Below are positions 1-6,801 of a DNA stretch of 8,447 nucleotides, piece by piece. The stretch covers positions 1-8,447 of the forward strand of contig CAZCAS010000055.1 in assembly GCA_964496725.1 (NCBI GenBank), given 5' to 3'. Each line of letters opens with the position of its first letter. The first letter of the stretch is position 1. A program made the position numbers and the translations under genes. The stretch comes from JAZGHN01 sp964496725 (lineage in GTDB: Bacteria; Chloroflexota; Dehalococcoidia; Dehalococcoidales; E44-bin46). Under the pieces are notes generated by a model. The model was not told the DNA's origin. It did no database searches and saw only the letters and a list, made by a program, of their open reading frames with translations.

Positions 1-132
1 ATTGCCTCCCTGTCTGGGACTTCCAACCAACGCCAAGATTTTCAATTGTTCCCCCTAAAGCTAGTATTGAGTTTCTGGTCGTTTATTTGTGGTTTCCAGA
101 GTACGAATATAGTAACTACTAATCACTATACC

Positions 133-1392
133 TTATTGGGTGCCGTTTATCACCCGACCTTTGCGGCCGATTTCCGGGAGCCTAAAAGCCATGCATATCA
201 TGACTATAGCGATGCCAAGGAGGACAAGTAGGGCTCGATCAAGGCTACCGGTGATATCCAAAATGTGCCCGCCTACTAACGGCCCGATTGGCCCGCCTAT
301 ATTGCCGGCTGTAATAATCAGCCCTGTCGCCGTTCCAGCCTCCTCCTCCGGCACAATTATCAAGGGAAGCGCCAGCACTGTTACTAGGATAGCGCAATCG
401 GCAAGACCGACCAGAGCCATCGGCAGCCAGCTCATGCCTAAAGAGATATCATCCCATATTAAAGCAGATGTTACCATAGCGATTGCCGAAGCAAGAAGAA
501 ACGGCCTCCAGGCACCCAGCCTGTGGGCAAGCCTGGGTATAATGAAAGATGCGGGGATGGCTACCCAGAAAAGCAGCGAGCTTATGAAACCGGCCATCTC
601 CGGCATGCCTCCCTTGGACATGACTAGGGTGGGGGACCAGCCTGCCCAGGTATAGTAGAAGAAGAGATGCAGGGCATGGAAGCTGGCCAACAGCATCAGG
701 TTTCTGTTTTTCAGCGTTTTGTTCAAGAGTTGCCGGAAAGATACGTTGCTTCTGAGCCTTGAACCGGCTCCAAAGCTTACTGGTGAAGGCTCCTTAAGTA
801 ATCCCCACCACATCACTACCGCCATCAATGCCGGGATGCTCCATACGAAGAAGACCCCCTGAACACTGTTCGTCAGCGGGAGTACGTAAGGTATAGTGAA
901 GGATATCGCCAGGGACTCACTGATGAATATGCCTGCAGAATATACTCCCGTTGCTATTCCGGTTTTCTCACGGGGAACCCAGGCGCTTATTAGCTTGGGC
1001 AAGCTGGAGAAGGCAAAGCCGAACCCCACCCCATAAATCGTGGTGAATACCAGCATTGCGGAGAAATCTGTGGTGACCCCCCTCAGCAAACTACCCACCG
1101 CTATCAAGATAGCGCCGATGCCGCCAGCCTTTCTGAAACCTATCCTGTCGGCGATGAGACCAGCTGGGAGGGCTACCGCCCCTACCATCCACAGCGGGAT
1201 GTTGTAAAGCAGGCTGGTTTGGGCGTGGGTAATCTGGAGTTGCTCTTTGAGAATGTATTCCATGGGCGGAATACAGAACAATGGCGCCCACATGGCAGCA
1301 GCCAGCAACATGGCGCTAATCAATGTAGCGTATGGCACATGTGGGTTTTCCCTTGTTTGCACTAGCAACTCAGTCGATGATTTTTGATCCAA
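133..1392 (-). CDS. MFS transporter, substrate unknown
   Basis: This is a 419-residue polytopic inner-membrane protein of the major facilitator superfamily, a secondary transporter. Hydrophobic stretches run almost the full length, consistent with about 12 membrane segments. The loop between segments 2 and 3 carries the family motif A (GLIADRIGFRK, residues 78-88). The length is typical. The substrate cannot be read from the sequence; the overall look is closest to general anion/organic-acid MFS members, but that is a guess. The start is TTG at 1392. It is the only start between an upstream in-frame TAA and the first membrane segment, and the first in-frame ATG (residue 28) would cut into that segment. 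An alternative GTG lies at residue 11. Only a weak AGAAG precedes the TTG. A relic similar to residues 9-28 lies at 2020-2100, on the other side of the stress-protein gene, so this gene once had a paralogous neighbour. It is the last gene in its direction within the window. Confidence 0.9.
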   Translation of the reverse strand: MDQKSSTELLVQTRENPHVPYATLISAMLLAAAMWAPLFCIPPMEYILKEQLQITHAQTSLLYNIPLWMVGAVALPAGLIADRIGFRKAGGIGAILIAVGSLLRGVTTDFSAMLVFTTIYGVGFGFAFSSLPKLISAWVPREKTGIATGVYSAGIFISESLAISFTIPYVLPLTNSVQGVFFVWSIPALMAVVMWWGLLKEPSPVSFGAGSRLRSNVSFRQLLNKTLKNRNLMLLASFHALHLFFYYTWAGWSPTLVMSKGGMPEMAGFISSLLFWVAIPASFIIPRLAHRLGAWRPFLLASAIAMVTSALIWDDISLGMSWLPMALVGLADCAILVTVLALPLIIVPEEEAGTATGLIITAGNIGGPIGPLVGGHILDITGSLDRALLVLLGIAIVMICMAFRLPEIGRKGRVINGTQ

Positions 1393-1409
1393 TCTGCTTC
1401 TAAGCTTTT

Positions 1410-1415
1410 ATTATA
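1410..1415 (-). promoter_or_regulatory. Candidate -10 box for the MFS gene
   Basis: The minus strand reads TATAAT here, a perfect sigma-70 -10 hexamer, 17 bases ahead of the TTG start. I see no good -35 box 16-19 bases upstream, and the implied leader is only about 10 bases. The MFS gene may therefore have its own weak promoter, or it may be read through from the stress-protein gene 111 bases upstream. Confidence 0.3.
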
Positions 1416-1503
1416 CTTGCTAGCCTGCCTTGAGGTCTATACTTTACCAACGGTGAGAAGGTGATCTCATGGTACCCACATTTGGCAGGAACAGTATTAC
1501 CCT

Positions 1504-1959
1504 TCAGCGTTGACTTCTGAGAGCGTGTGGTGGCACTATGAGCACAGGTACTGTAGAGTGGCGTAGAATCCTGTCAGCTACACTGCCTAAGGGCCAGCGA
1601 GTAACCGCTGATCTCCCGTGGGTACTCAGGATAATAAGGTCAACCTTATTATCCTCAACGTACTTCAGTATCTCATGCGCCACCTGGCCATAGACTATAG
1701 TGGCCTCAGCGGCAACGCCCTCTTCCTTCAGACTCTCTGCTACTTCGGAAAGATAATGCCGTACGTCTACTTGAGCCTTCTCATAGTGTTCAGATTGTGA
1801 CGCCGTGGAGAATCTATAGACTTCGGGGGGACTGGGTGCCGCTACGTATAGCAGGATCGCTTGGAGGCCTCCGTGGCCCAGAGCAATCGCCTTAAGGTGC
1901 TCAAGAACATGCTCTGAGAGTTCTGAACCATCCAACGGTGTCAGCACTTTCTTGTACAT
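1504..1959 (-). CDS. Universal stress protein (UspA family)
   Basis: This is a cytoplasmic single-domain universal stress protein of 151 residues, the usual size. The N-terminus (MYKKVLTPLDGSELSE) is the typical first strand with the Asp10 of the nucleotide pocket. The C-terminal half has the ATP-binding pattern G-x9-GS (Gly115, then Gly125-Ser126, within STHGRSAVTRWPLGS), followed by the final strand VPVLIVPP. The pattern suggests an ATP-binding member, although the first Gly of the longer G-x2-G-x9-GS motif is Ser, as in many homologues. The start is ATG 1959, because GGAGG sits five bases upstream. A longer frame opens at GTG 2007, but its extra 16 residues do not fit the family. The gene lies between a transporter operon and an MFS transporter; Usp genes next to transporters are common, but a functional link is inference. 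Confidence 0.93.
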   Translation of the reverse strand: MYKKVLTPLDGSELSEHVLEHLKAIALGHGGLQAILLYVAAPSPPEVYRFSTASQSEHYEKAQVDVRHYLSEVAESLKEEGVAAEATIVYGQVAHEILKYVEDNKVDLIILSTHGRSAVTRWPLGSVADRILRHSTVPVLIVPPHALRSQR

Positions 1960-1964
1960 CTCAG

Positions 1965-1969
1965 CCTCC
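1965..1969 (-). promoter_or_regulatory. Ribosome binding site that fixes the Usp start
   Basis: The minus strand reads GGAGG, with a 5-base spacer (CTGAG) before the ATG at 1959. This strong Shine-Dalgarno supports the ATG over the upstream in-frame GTG at 2007. Confidence 0.75.
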
Positions 1970-2019
1970 GGAGAATTCTTTTCTGTTATATCTGCCCTGA
2001 AGGCCACATTAAACTGAGC

Positions 2020-2100
2020 TTACCTCAGCGATTTTCCGATGGCATTAATTAACATAGCGTGTGGTACATGTGAGCTTTCCTTCAGTTGCGCTAACAACCC
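2020..2100 (-). pseudogene. N-terminal relic of a second MFS transporter
   Basis: Read on the minus strand from 2100, this stretch gives about 26 codons ending in TAA (2022-2020). It begins GLLAQLKESSHVPHAMLINA. That matches residues 9-28 of the intact MFS protein (LLVQTRENPHVPYATLISAM). In a hand alignment without gaps, 44 of 60 bases agree and most differences are transitions or third-codon changes. The similarity stops after the equivalent of residue 28, and no further membrane segments follow. Upstream, the match to the extreme N-terminus is blurred by an apparent 5-base length difference and an in-frame TAG. It is best read as the scar of a paralogous MFS gene that once lay between livG and the stress-protein gene. 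An old partial duplication is the alternative. It is unlikely to be translated into anything useful. Confidence 0.6.
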
Positions 2101-2160
2101 TGCCAGTTTGAGCTATTTTGCTCCTTGTTACCATACGAAACCAAAATGGCGACATTAGCA

Positions 2161-2931
2161 TTAAGTAGCAGTTTCTTCTGCCCCTAAGTAGGCTTCAATG
2201 ACCTGCTGATTATGGAGAATCTCTTCGGGGGAGCCTTCTGCAATCTTTTTTCCGAAATCCAGCACGCTTATTTTCTTGCATAGTCCCATGACGGTTCTCA
2301 TATCGTGCTCTACAAGCACAATGGTTATCCCTTGGTCACATATGTGTCTGACTTTATCTACCATATCTTGTTTTTCCGTCGGGTTCATGCCGGTAACCGG
2401 CTCGTCAAGCAGTAGCATTTTTGGCTTAGCAGCTAGGCCAATAGCCACCCCTAGCAACCTTTGGTGACCGTGAGGGAGGTTTACAGCCAATTCATCCTTG
2501 AGACCTGCTAGCCCCATGAACTCCAGGATTTCCAGAGCCCTTTTCTCAGCCTCCCTTTCTATCTGCTGATTAGCGGGAGCATGAGCTATTGTGCCGAGAA
2601 GTGTTACCTTCGCATGCACGTGACAGGCTATTGTTACATTTTTTAGGAGGCTGAATTCATTAAAGAGGGCTGTATGTTGAAAAGTTCGAACCAGACCCCG
2701 GCCGGCTATTTCATGTGGGCTAAGACCGGTTATATCTTCACCATTATATTTGATTTTTCCCTCTGTTACTGGGTAATTCCCAGTGATAAGGTTAAAAGTG
2801 GTTGTCTTTCCGGCACCATTGGGGCCAATAATTCCCCTTATCTCCCCTTCCTCAACATCAAGTGTCACGTCGTTTACGGCGGCCAATCCACCGAAATACT
2901 TTGTTACCCCCCTCAGTTCAAGCAGAGCCAT
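2161..2931 (-). CDS. livG: LIV-type ABC transporter ATP-binding protein LivG
   Basis: This is the cytoplasmic ATPase subunit of a branched-chain-amino-acid-type importer; its 256 residues are the normal LivG length. All nucleotide-binding motifs are present in order: Walker A GPNGAGKTT (36-44), Q-loop Gln85 in VRTFQHT, the LivG-style signature LPHGHQ (152-157, in place of the canonical LSGGQ), Walker B MLLLDEP (172-178), and the switch His209 in LVEHDM. The extra segment around residues 100-130 between the Q-loop and the signature is typical of LivG and longer than in LivF. GGGAGG lies 9-10 bases before ATG 2931. The gene follows livM after an 88-base gap with no visible terminator, so it probably belongs to the same operon. 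Oddly, no livF follows: the next 150 bases hold only an MFS relic and then usp. Confidence 0.95.
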   Translation of the reverse strand: MALLELRGVTKYFGGLAAVNDVTLDVEEGEIRGIIGPNGAGKTTTFNLITGNYPVTEGKIKYNGEDITGLSPHEIAGRGLVRTFQHTALFNEFSLLKNVTIACHVHAKVTLLGTIAHAPANQQIEREAEKRALEILEFMGLAGLKDELAVNLPHGHQRLLGVAIGLAAKPKMLLLDEPVTGMNPTEKQDMVDKVRHICDQGITIVLVEHDMRTVMGLCKKISVLDFGKKIAEGSPEEILHNQQVIEAYLGAEETAT

Positions 2932-3019
2932 ATACTATTTCCTCCCTACCAAGAATATAGTGCAATCTTATCCACAATAAGGCTTCCCACCATCTCAAAC
3001 CAAGCATAAGACATGGCTT

Positions 3020-4006
3020 TCATCCCCCCCTTATGCGCCTACGCATCTTTTTAACCCATGGTGAAACCATCTCCGGCAAGCCCTCAAGACCATAAGGCAT
3101 AAAGAGCAGCACTCCAATTAAGACAGAACCGTAAACAAGCGGCCTCCATGCGCCAAGGGGTCGCAGCGCTTCAGCGAGTATTACAAAGAAAACGGTCCCA
3201 ATTATTGGCCCGGTGAAGGTCTTGGTGCCACCTACAGCTAGCCAGGCGAGAAGAATTATCAAAGGCCCAAGAGAGAACACCGCTGGGTCTATGTTCCCGT
3301 AGTAATGAGCCAAAAGAACGCCGCAGATGCCGGCAAAAAAGGAGCCAATTACCATGGCAAGCCTTTTATATGCGACAATGTTTATGCCAACATTCTCTGC
3401 CAAAACGTCCTGCGAATAGATAGACTTAAAGGTATCACCTAACAGTGACCTATCTATCCGATACATAACGAACAGGCTTACCAGCATTACGCCCATCACT
3501 AGAAAGTAGTAGGGGGCGGCTTGAGAAAAATCTATTGTCGGCAACCCCGGGACCGACCAGGATGGAGGGCGGGGGATGTCTGTGATTCCACCGGGGCCTC
3601 CGAAAGGATAGTCAAGCTTGTTCCAGGTTAATCTTATCGCCTCTCCCATAGCATAGGAGCCGATAAGATAGGCGAACTCCCTCATCCTTGCTAAGGGATA
3701 ACTCAATGCCAGACCAACCAGTGCCGCAACCAGCCCCGCCACCGGCAGGGTAGCCCAAAAGGGCCACCCGAAATCCCTCATCATTATAGCGCTGAAGTAA
3801 GCCCCACAACCCATCACAACATAATGGGCAAGGTTCCACCCCCCGGTAGTAAGTATCAGGCGGAAGCTTAGTGCCAGAATAATGAAAATAAGGAGCTCCG
3901 TGGCAACACCAGTGTAATATTCCCTGAGGAACAATGGCGCCACACACAAAACGGCTATCGCGACCACTAGGCCCATATTAGGCCTTGATAGATTATGCTT
4001 TCTCAC
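3020..4006 (-). CDS. livM: LIV-type ABC transporter permease LivM
   Basis: This is one of the two membrane subunits of the importer, a 328-residue hydrophobic protein with roughly 8-10 membrane segments. The cytoplasmic coupling loop that contacts the ATPase is recognisable at about residues 187-215 (RSLLGDTFKSIYSQDVLAEN, then VGIN). The downstream LAVGGTKTFTGPIIGT (256-271) and the C-terminal FMPYGLEGL are classic LivM features. The central RMREFAYLIGSYAMGEAI (107-124) also fits the family. The coding start taken here is GTG 4006, with AAGGA 10 bases upstream; it overlaps the end of livH by 14 bases, which suggests translational coupling. An ATG ten codons further in (3976), preceded by AAGG at 6 bases, is an equally reasonable start. 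The C-terminus ends in a basic tail (KKMRRRIRGG), as expected for a cytoplasmic end. Confidence 0.94.
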   Translation of the reverse strand: MRKHNLSRPNMGLVVAIAVLCVAPLFLREYYTGVATELLIFIILALSFRLILTTGGWNLAHYVVMGCGAYFSAIMMRDFGWPFWATLPVAGLVAALVGLALSYPLARMREFAYLIGSYAMGEAIRLTWNKLDYPFGGPGGITDIPRPPSWSVPGLPTIDFSQAAPYYFLVMGVMLVSLFVMYRIDRSLLGDTFKSIYSQDVLAENVGINIVAYKRLAMVIGSFFAGICGVLLAHYYGNIDPAVFSLGPLIILLAWLAVGGTKTFTGPIIGTVFFVILAEALRPLGAWRPLVYGSVLIGVLLFMPYGLEGLPEMVSPWVKKMRRRIRGG

Positions 4007-4862
4007 GGCCTAATAGTCCTTGAGGTCTAAATGCTAACACCGCGGCCATAATCACGGCAGAGATTATAGTGGCAACGGTTGAATCGGACAGGGTGGTAAC
4101 GAAGGCATATATGAAGCCAAGGATGACGGAAGCTAAAAAGGAACCCTCTATGCTCCCCACTCCTCCAAAGACTACTACTATGAAAACCATCAAAATGATT
4201 CTAGTCCCCATGTAGGGGGTCACTGCGTATACGGGTGACAGCAATGCCCCTGCTGCCCCGGCGAATGCGCTCGCAATGCCCATAGCTAGAAGCGCCATCC
4301 GATTGGGATTTATCCCCTGGAGGGCGGCGGCTTCGGCGTCTTGAGATGTCGCCCGCAGCGCCCGGCCCAGCTTAACCCGGTGCAGGAAGAACCAGAGCCC
4401 TCCAATCATAGCAATGCCAGCCGGGATTATCACGAATCTCTGCCAGCCAACGCTAGCGCCAAAGATTTCCAGTGACCCTGGAATGGGAGGGAGGACAGGT
4501 TTAGTCCTACCCAGCCCCCACACCTGTCCCACGAAGACCTGCAGGATATATATCAACCCTGTGGAGGCCATAAAAGTGGCGGGTATATTCCCCCGCAGGC
4601 GCCTAAAAATCGCTATCTCGGTGATTAGTCCCATACCACCCACCACCCCCATAGCTCCCAGCAGTGCGGCAGGGAAGGACCAACCACCCAGAGTGTAGAG
4701 GAGCCAAACCGCGTAGGCACCGACCATGAAAAACTCGCCCCAGGCAAAGTTTGCCAAGCGTGCGACACCAAAGATCAATGCCAACCCTATCGCTAGTACA
4801 GCGTATGAGAACGTGGTTACCCAACCATTGACTACGGTCTGCCATACAAGTCCAAGTTCCAT
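3993..4862 (-). CDS. livH: LIV-type ABC transporter permease LivH
   Basis: This is the second membrane subunit of the importer, 289 residues and the standard LivH length. The diagnostic N-terminal pattern NFAWGEFFMVGAY is at residues 38-50. The coupling loop LGRALRATSQDAEAAALQGI (165-184) sits before a small-residue-rich membrane segment (AFAGAAGALL). FGGVGSIEGSFLAS (232-245) and the C-terminal FRPQGLLG are hallmarks of the family. LivH pairs with LivM to form the channel across the cytoplasmic membrane. The ATG start at 4862 has only a modest purine-rich AGAGAGAAG before it. The gene begins 98 bases after the binding-protein gene ends and overlaps livM by 14 bases. A pair of direct repeats lies in the gap just upstream. 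Confidence 0.95.
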   Translation of the reverse strand: MELGLVWQTVVNGWVTTFSYAVLAIGLALIFGVARLANFAWGEFFMVGAYAVWLLYTLGGWSFPAALLGAMGVVGGMGLITEIAIFRRLRGNIPATFMASTGLIYILQVFVGQVWGLGRTKPVLPPIPGSLEIFGASVGWQRFVIIPAGIAMIGGLWFFLHRVKLGRALRATSQDAEAAALQGINPNRMALLAMGIASAFAGAAGALLSPVYAVTPYMGTRIILMVFIVVVFGGVGSIEGSFLASVILGFIYAFVTTLSDSTVATIISAVIMAAVLAFRPQGLLGREKA

Positions 4863-4865
4863 ACT

Positions 4866-4895
4866 TCTCTCTAGCCCTAACTAGCTCTCTCTAGC
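4866..4895 (-). repeat. Two 10-bp direct repeats 20 bp apart, before livH
   Basis: The minus strand carries GCTAGAGAGA twice, at 4895-4886 and 4875-4866, exactly 20 bases start to start. The downstream copy overlaps the purine-rich stretch that would serve as the livH ribosome binding site. It may be a chance duplication of that site or a regulatory element. Confidence 0.45.
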
Positions 4896-4960
4896 TTAAG
4901 ACGGTCTGACTCCTCTTTCTATTATCTTTCTGTTCTGCTACTACGGTATTTTATGCCGAC

Positions 4961-6358
4961 TTACTTTGGGGGCTCACTCATACCCATCTGTTGCCACCAC
5001 AGTAGGTCACGCGATTGTAGCTCTTGGATGAGAATGTCCCCATACTTGGCATACCAGTCCGAGAACCTGAACGTATCCAAGACCTTGCGGTCTCCGCCGA
5101 TGGCGCCCTCTGGTCGTTCTATGACCGGAGTAGTTATATACATCTGGGGCTCGATCCAGTTAGGTATGCCAAATAGGTCCGTGGCAATCTTATCAGTCCA
5201 AATATGCGGTCCCGTCAGGGTGGGGATTTCGTCCATAGCCCTAAGCGCAGCCATTACTTCGTCAGTGTCAAAAGTGCCGGCGGCTGTTACCCCATCCATC
5301 CATACTTGAACAGCATTCTGGTATAACCAGTCGACCGAAATCATGGCGCGGTACTGGTCTTGAGGGGCTCCCGGACCATATATAGCCGCCCACTTGCGAT
5401 AAAAATCGTGCTGCGGCGAGGGGTCCCCCCATATGGCGTCGCTCATCTCGGGGAAGCTTTCATGGTAGCGATCTGCTAGGTAGCTAAGCGGCACCCTGGC
5501 TATGGTAGCCGCAAGGTCGGAGTCGAGATGCGAGAGTGTGCCCGTGAAGCCCTGGAGGTAAGCCTGTTCCGTTAACAGAATAGCAAACTCCGGATACTCT
5601 ACGGACATGTCAATCACGTCGGGATTTGTTGCCAGTACGGCACTCATTACTGGAGCGAAATCGGTGGTGTCCAGCGAGAACCGACCTACATACGATAGCT
5701 CAACACCCGCGGACTTCCAGCCGGCAACACTGAAAGCTTCCCCTTGCTTGCCCATTATATCATCGTTATTGATGACAGCCGCCCTCTTAATGTCAGGGTT
5801 ATTTGTAGCAAGCCAGTATGCCCTCATGGTATCAGTCCGCATGCAGTGGTCAGTTCCAACTAGGGTGTAAGGTCTGTCTTCCCGTGCAGGTGCACACAGG
5901 GGAATAAACAGGACCTTGTACTGAGTGGAGTAGGGGGCTATGGCGCTGGCTGGCGGGTCACAAAGACCCGCTATAAACTTTGCGTTATCTTCTAAGATTA
6001 CCTTCTTGGCACCCATCGCTGCCTTGGTGGCGATATTCTCATCGTCGTAGGTGACTAGGTTTACCATGTACCTTTCATCACCAACTTGGAGCCCCCCAGC
6101 TGCATTGACATCATCAAGCAATATGCCCACTCCAGTGGTCCCAGGAAAGCCCCACATGGCCGCCGGGCCACTCAAGGCAGTGACCATGGCGATGTTTACT
6201 GTCTTCGCCTCTGTCGGTTGTGCTGGTTGTGCTGGTTGTGCTGGTTGTGCTGGTTGTGCTGGTTGCGCTGGTTGCGCTGAACGCGCGCAACCCCCAAATA
6301 TAATTAGCAGCACCAGCAATGTTGATACGATAGCAACAAATAGACTTTTGTTTCTCAT
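4961..6358 (-). CDS. LIV-type ABC transporter substrate-binding lipoprotein
   Basis: This is the extracytoplasmic binding protein of the importer, 465 residues, type-1 periplasmic fold (Peripla_BP_6/LivK-like). It starts with a lipoprotein signal: positively charged MRNK, a hydrophobic core (residues 6-21), then FGGC with the lipidated Cys24. A linker of seven AQP repeats (28-48) follows, then the mature domain opening VNIAMVTALSGPAAMWG (54-70), the normal first strand and ligand loop of the family. Further family features are GILLDDVNAAGG and the strand FIAGLCDPPASAIAPY. The ligand is not decidable; LivK-like proteins bind amino acids, amides, urea or aromatic acids. It is somewhat longer than typical LivK because of the linker. 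The start is ATG 6358, preceded by a G-rich GGGGGGAG. It is the first gene of the importer operon, with a promoter candidate about 80 bases upstream. Confidence 0.93.
   Translation of the reverse strand: MRNKSLFVAIVSTLLVLLIIFGGCARSAQPAQPAQPAQPAQPAQPAQPTEAKTVNIAMVTALSGPAAMWGFPGTTGVGILLDDVNAAGGLQVGDERYMVNLVTYDDENIATKAAMGAKKVILEDNAKFIAGLCDPPASAIAPYSTQYKVLFIPLCAPAREDRPYTLVGTDHCMRTDTMRAYWLATNNPDIKRAAVINNDDIMGKQGEAFSVAGWKSAGVELSYVGRFSLDTTDFAPVMSAVLATNPDVIDMSVEYPEFAILLTEQAYLQGFTGTLSHLDSDLAATIARVPLSYLADRYHESFPEMSDAIWGDPSPQHDFYRKWAAIYGPGAPQDQYRAMISVDWLYQNAVQVWMDGVTAAGTFDTDEVMAALRAMDEIPTLTGPHIWTDKIATDLFGIPNWIEPQMYITTPVIERPEGAIGGDRKVLDTFRFSDWYAKYGDILIQELQSRDLLWWQQMGMSEPPK
6215..6277 (-). repeat. 9-bp tandem repeat, 7 copies, encoding (AQP)7
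   Basis: Seven consecutive 9-base units (coding strand GCACAACCA and variants) encode Ala-Gln-Pro seven times, between the lipidated cysteine and the folded domain. The central copies are identical, the two at the N-terminal side use GCG for Ala, and the last ends in CCG. The unit length is a multiple of three, so a gain or loss of copies would change linker length without breaking the frame. Its likely role is a flexible tether between the membrane anchor and the binding domain. Confidence 0.95.
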
Positions 6359-6437
6359 CCCTCTCCCCCCTTTCTTTTAATTTGTTTAAGCTTTGCTGCT
6401 CTCGGTCTCGACCAACTGAGATTAGTAATATTCATTC

Positions 6438-6467
6438 AGTATATCACGGGCATATCATGGGTGCCAA
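6438..6467 (-). promoter_or_regulatory. Sigma-70-type promoter of the LIV transporter operon
   Basis: The minus strand reads TTGGCA (6467-6462; 5 of 6 consensus) and TATACT (6443-6438; 5 of 6), separated by 18 bases. Transcription would start near 6431, giving a leader of about 70 bases before the ATG at 6358. It is the best promoter match I see in the window, and it is in the right place for the operon. Confidence 0.6.
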
Positions 6468-6488
6468 TACTTGCATGGCACCCATGAT
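6454..6488. repeat. Perfect 12-bp inverted repeat overlapping the -35 box
   Basis: The arms ATCATGGGTGCC (6454-6465) and GGCACCCATGAT (6477-6488) are perfect reverse complements around an 11-base centre. Two more GC pairs follow beyond a 2-base bulge. The -35 hexamer of the operon promoter lies across the inner end of one arm. No T-run follows on either strand, so a rho-independent terminator is unlikely; a repressor or activator operator is the more natural reading. Confidence 0.7.
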
Positions 6489-6705
6489 GCCGCTTAGGAA
6501 GGATTGAAGAGTTGAGAGGTTGAGTGAAGAAAAAAAGCATAACACCCGCACTAACTATATTAAAAAATATCTTGAGACGGACACAATCAGGGAACATCTG
6601 ATTTATGGCTTCAAAATTCCTGAGTTGACCACAAAAGCGACCTTGCCTTCAAAAACTAGGATCAAACTATTGTAGAAACCCGGAGACAGGAATACAATGT
6701 CTGCT

Positions 6706-6744
6706 GGCCGCATAGCTCGGTGTTTTACCTAGCACCGGCTGGCC
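6706..6744 (-). terminator. Possible hairpin terminator after the QueG-like relic
   Basis: AGC-T-CGGTG (6714-6722) pairs with CACCG-GCT (6733-6740) around a 10-base loop. GGCC pairs extend the stem beyond a bulge at both ends (6706-6709 and 6741-6744). It lies 58 bases past the end of the relic, where the upstream transcript should stop. There is no U-tract, so a classic intrinsic terminator is uncertain. Confidence 0.3.
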
Positions 6745-6801
6745 TTGCCCATCAGTATCATTACATAAGGCATGAGGAAGGGGTACCACAGTAGGGAAGG
6801 C

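Larger units (their letters stand above)
6359..6801. other. 443-base non-coding gap ahead of the LIV operon
   Basis: The operon-proximal part (6359-6490) holds the leader, a sigma-70-type promoter and a strong inverted repeat. The part near 6706-6744 holds a bulged hairpin that may end the upstream transcript. The middle (about 6500-6700) is AT-rich, with a small inverted repeat (AATCAG/CTGATT near 6585-6605) and a 51-codon plus-strand frame with no proper start signal. I recognise no RNA gene or mobile element there. Confidence 0.5.

Noticed and set aside
108..130. Inverted repeat TATAGT/ACTATA just after the MFS stop, as a terminator
   Set aside because: The stem is only six AT-rich pairs with an 11-base loop and no T-run follows, so it would be a weak terminator at best.
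140..655. A long plus-strand open frame opposite the MFS gene
   Set aside because: The minus strand encodes a clear MFS protein here. The plus-strand product has low-complexity composition, matches no family, and is a shadow frame.
1960..2007. N-terminal extension of the universal stress protein to GTG 2007
   Set aside because: The extra 16 residues do not match the family, and a strong GGAGG sits five bases before the ATG at 1959.
6215..6277. Short tandem units as a CRISPR-like array
   Set aside because: The units are directly adjacent without spacers and encode an in-frame AQP linker, so this is a coding microsatellite.
6520..6675. A 51-codon plus-strand frame starting at TTG in the gap
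   Set aside because: It has no ATG and no spaced ribosome binding site, and its sequence resembles no family I know. An AT-rich intergenic stretch can hold such a frame by chance.
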